6,644 bases of DNA from an uncultured Clostridia bacterium. GTDB taxonomy: Bacteria > Bacillota > Clostridia > Christensenellales > Borkfalkiaceae. Numbering within the stretch: the stretch's first letter is position 1; each line of letters opens with the position of its first letter. The notes below the pieces were generated by a model that was not told the origin of the DNA, did not search any database, and saw nothing but the letters and a program-made list of their open reading frames with translations. Where the stretch lies: assembly GCA_945835865.1 (NCBI GenBank), contig CAMAJQ010000041.1, forward strand, positions 1-6,644, given 5' to 3'. Position numbers and translations under genes: made by a program. Below, in pieces: positions 5,639 to 6,644 of the stretch.

Positions 5639-5808
5639 AGGTATGTTCGCGCATTCCGTATCGCACGCGGGAAGGCCGACGTTCCGCTCCCTTTCTTCGG
5701 GGGATCCGTTCCGTTTTTAAAAGTCCTTGCAGAAGGCGCTTATCGATCGATTTTATCTGTTATTGAATCCAAGGAAACGCGGCGCGTACGCCGCGGAAGG
5801 AGTATACG
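5639..5808 (+). promoter_or_regulatory. Upstream region of fucU with hairpin next to the ribosome binding site
   Basis: No gene is visible here. CGCGGCG (5778-5784) and CGCCGCG (5789-5795) form a perfect seven-pair stem with a CGTA loop. It ends at the first base of the ribosome binding site GGAAGGAG (5795-5802), which precedes the fucU ATG by six bases. Such a stem could modulate ribosome access or protect the RNA. A self-complementary ATCGATCGAT lies at 5742-5751. The best local promoter match, TTGCAG with TTTTAT after 18 bases (5727-5756), is poor, so fucU may depend on the promoter at 5165. Confidence 0.4.
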
Positions 5809-6234
5809 ATGTTAAAAGGCGTACCGAAGATCGTCGGACCCGAACTGCTGAAAATTCTCTGTCAGATGGGACACGGCGACGAGATCGTCATTGCCGACGG
5901 GAATTTCCCGAGCGAGAACTACGGAAAGAGGGTCGTCCGTGCGGACGGGCTCACGGGGACGCAGGTTCTCGAAGCCGTGCTTTCTCTCATTCCCCTCGAC
6001 ACCTATTCCGAGCAGAACTTTATGCTCATGCAACTTTCGGGCGGGGATACCGAAATTCCTCCCATCTGGGCGGAATATGAAAAAATCGCCGAGGCGAAGG
6101 ACGATAACGTCCGACGGGGCGACCTGGAACGCTTTGCGTTTTACGAGCGCGCGAAAAACGCATTCGCCGTCATCGCGACGGGGGAAGAAGCCGTTTACGC
6201 CAATATCATTTTAAAGAAAGGCGTGGTGAAATAA
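5809..6234 (+). CDS. fucU: RbsD/FucU-family sugar mutarotase (L-fucose mutarotase-like)
   Basis: A 141-residue protein, the normal length for the family, closely resembling E. coli FucU along its whole length. MGHGDEI carries the catalytic-type His22, Asp30 follows in ADGNFP, and VVRADGL, RFAFYERAKNAFAVIATGE and the C-terminal YANIILKKGV (Tyr130, Asn132) are family hallmarks. FucU catalyses interconversion of alpha and beta anomers of L-fucose, while RbsD acts on D-ribose; both are cytoplasmic oligomers feeding sugar kinases or isomerases. Asn32 stands where E. coli has His in DAHFP, so substrate preference may differ. The start is set by AGGAG six bases upstream. No fucose isomerase, kinase, aldolase or transporter is in the window, so the pathway is unproven. 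The GntR/LacI regulator upstream is a likely controller. Confidence 0.93.
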   Translation: MLKGVPKIVGPELLKILCQMGHGDEIVIADGNFPSENYGKRVVRADGLTGTQVLEAVLSLIPLDTYSEQNFMLMQLSGGDTEIPPIWAEYEKIAEAKDDNVRRGDLERFAFYERAKNAFAVIATGEEAVYANIILKKGVVK

Positions 6235-6263
6235 AAAAGCGGAAGCCCTGCCGGTCTTTCCGC
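6233..6263 (-). terminator. Hairpin with minus-strand T tract abutting the fucU stop codon
   Basis: GCGGAA (6239-6244) and TTCCGC (6258-6263) pair, extended by a G-T wobble and an inner CC/GG. The six A bases at 6233-6238, which include part of the fucU stop codon, form a T tract on the minus strand. The + strand side has no T tract. It could stop antisense transcription into fucU arriving from the minus-strand gene on the right, or simply be a 3' stabilising hairpin. Confidence 0.4.
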
Positions 6264-6414
6264 GGAATGAAGAAGGGTCGGAGAGGGAGTTCCTTTTCCT
6301 GTATCCGACGGGCTGCCCGACGATGGGAACGGGCGGTCTTTTCATCGTGCTTTTCCGGAACCGTTTTCCAAAACGGAAACGGAGAAAACGAGGGAAGAAG
6401 AATTTTCTGCCGAC
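6264..6414 (+). other. Hairpin-rich 3' region of fucU, no gene
   Basis: GTCGGA (6277-6282) and TCCGAC (6304-6309) can pair around an inner AGG/CCT. CCGTTTT (6361-6367) and AAAACGG (6370-6376) form a seven-pair stem with a CC loop, extended across a 3x3 internal loop by TCCG/CGGA (6354-6383). No promoter and no ribosome binding site are apparent. It reads as an untranslated region between fucU and its terminator, about 180 bases downstream. Confidence 0.4.
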
Positions 6415-6455
6415 AAAGAGCCCCGACGGTATGATCAGACCGTCGGGGTTCTTTT
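6415..6455 (+). terminator. Strong intrinsic terminator downstream of fucU
   Basis: CCCCGACGGT (6421-6430) and ACCGTCGGGG (6439-6448) form a perfect ten-pair stem with loop ATGATCAG. It is followed by TTCTTTT, and AAAGAG on the left extends pairing into the T tract. This is the likely end of the fucU transcript. On the minus strand it is followed by CTCTTTG, a weaker tail. Confidence 0.85.
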
Positions 6456-6479
6456 CCGTCGCGCGGTATTCCCGGTATC

Positions 6480-6514
6480 AAAAAGACCGCCGGCATGATA
6501 AGCCCTGCGGTCTT
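6480..6514 (-). terminator. Intrinsic terminator of the partial minus-strand gene
   Basis: On the minus strand AAGACCGC (6514-6507) pairs with GCGGTCTT (6490-6483), with GGC/GCC inside, followed by five T bases (6484-6480). It lies 30 bases after the stop codon of the minus-strand gene at 6545, as expected. Together with the + strand terminator at 6415 it insulates two convergent genes. Confidence 0.8.
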
Positions 6515-6544
6515 CGGTTACGTTGCATGACGGATGCGTCGAAG

Positions 6545-6644
6545 TCAGTCTTCAATGACGTTCATCGAACGCAGTTGCCGTATGAAATACTGGACGTCGG
6601 ACAGAACGACGAATCTTTCCACGTCGTATTCTTCCATGATCTCG
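6545..6644 (-). CDS. C-terminal end of an unidentified protein (partial)
   Basis: The minus strand encodes 32 residues, running from EIMEEYDVERFVVL to RQLRSMNVIED, before TGA at 6547-6545; the gene continues beyond the right edge of the window. Codon choice resembles the neighbouring genes, and a terminator follows its stop, which supports a real gene. The visible part is charged and probably helical at the end; I do not recognise the family, and no catalytic motif is visible. Confidence 0.65.
   Translation of the reverse strand, partial: EIMEEYDVERFVVLSDVQYFIRQLRSMNVIED

Noticed and set aside
5727..5756. A promoter directly upstream of fucU (TTGCAG, 18 bases, TTTTAT)
   Set aside because: Both boxes match the consensus poorly; too weak to list as a promoter, though a local start for fucU is not excluded.
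6267..6434. A 55-residue + strand frame after fucU
   Set aside because: No ribosome binding site precedes the ATG and its stop lies in the loop of the fucU terminator; the composition looks like translated untranslated region.

Overview
The window looks like a chromosomal stretch from a moderately GC-rich, low-GC-lineage-style Gram-positive bacterium, most likely an uncultured Clostridia-type member of the Bacillota. This is inferred from strong AAGGAGG-type ribosome binding sites, consensus TTGACA/TATAAT promoters, many intrinsic terminators, an AraR-like GntR/LacI hybrid regulator and a Firmicutes-style hybrid histidine kinase. No rRNA, tRNA, insertion sequence, CRISPR array or phage gene is visible.

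Region 1 (6-3700, + strand) is a two-gene operon. It holds a 935-residue membrane hybrid sensor histidine kinase (extracellular sensor, HisKA, HATPase, receiver, long disordered linker, Hpt). Eleven bases later comes a 254-residue metallo-beta-lactamase-fold hydrolase with all its metal ligands. A clear intrinsic terminator closes the unit.

Region 2 (3701-3921) is the junction between two convergent genes. It contains a perfect palindrome, a long hairpin with T-rich flanks in both directions, a 10-base direct repeat and a probable minus-strand terminator.

Region 3 (3922-5200) holds a minus-strand GntR/LacI-type sugar-responsive repressor. Its 5' leader is about 125 bases long and contains a terminator-like hairpin before the ribosome binding site, suggesting attenuation. 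Two excellent promoters diverge from 5091-5193 with a perfect 15-base inverted repeat between them, a natural place for the repressor to control both directions.

Region 4 (about 5200-5808) has no conventional gene although the best promoter in the window fires into it. It holds a chain of hairpins and three tiny open reading frames, each with a good ribosome binding site, the clearest encoding MNTKKMFFRTYWKE. This is the most puzzling part of the window. It could be a long regulatory leader for the next gene, a peptide-encoding or non-coding RNA, or the residue of deleted genes.

Region 5 (5809-6644) holds a FucU/RbsD-family sugar mutarotase, a hairpin-rich 3' region, two terminators facing opposite ways, and the C-terminal end of an unidentified minus-strand gene running off the window. 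The simplest reading of regions 3-5 is a sugar-responsive locus in which the GntR/LacI regulator controls itself and a divergent transcript that may reach the mutarotase gene.
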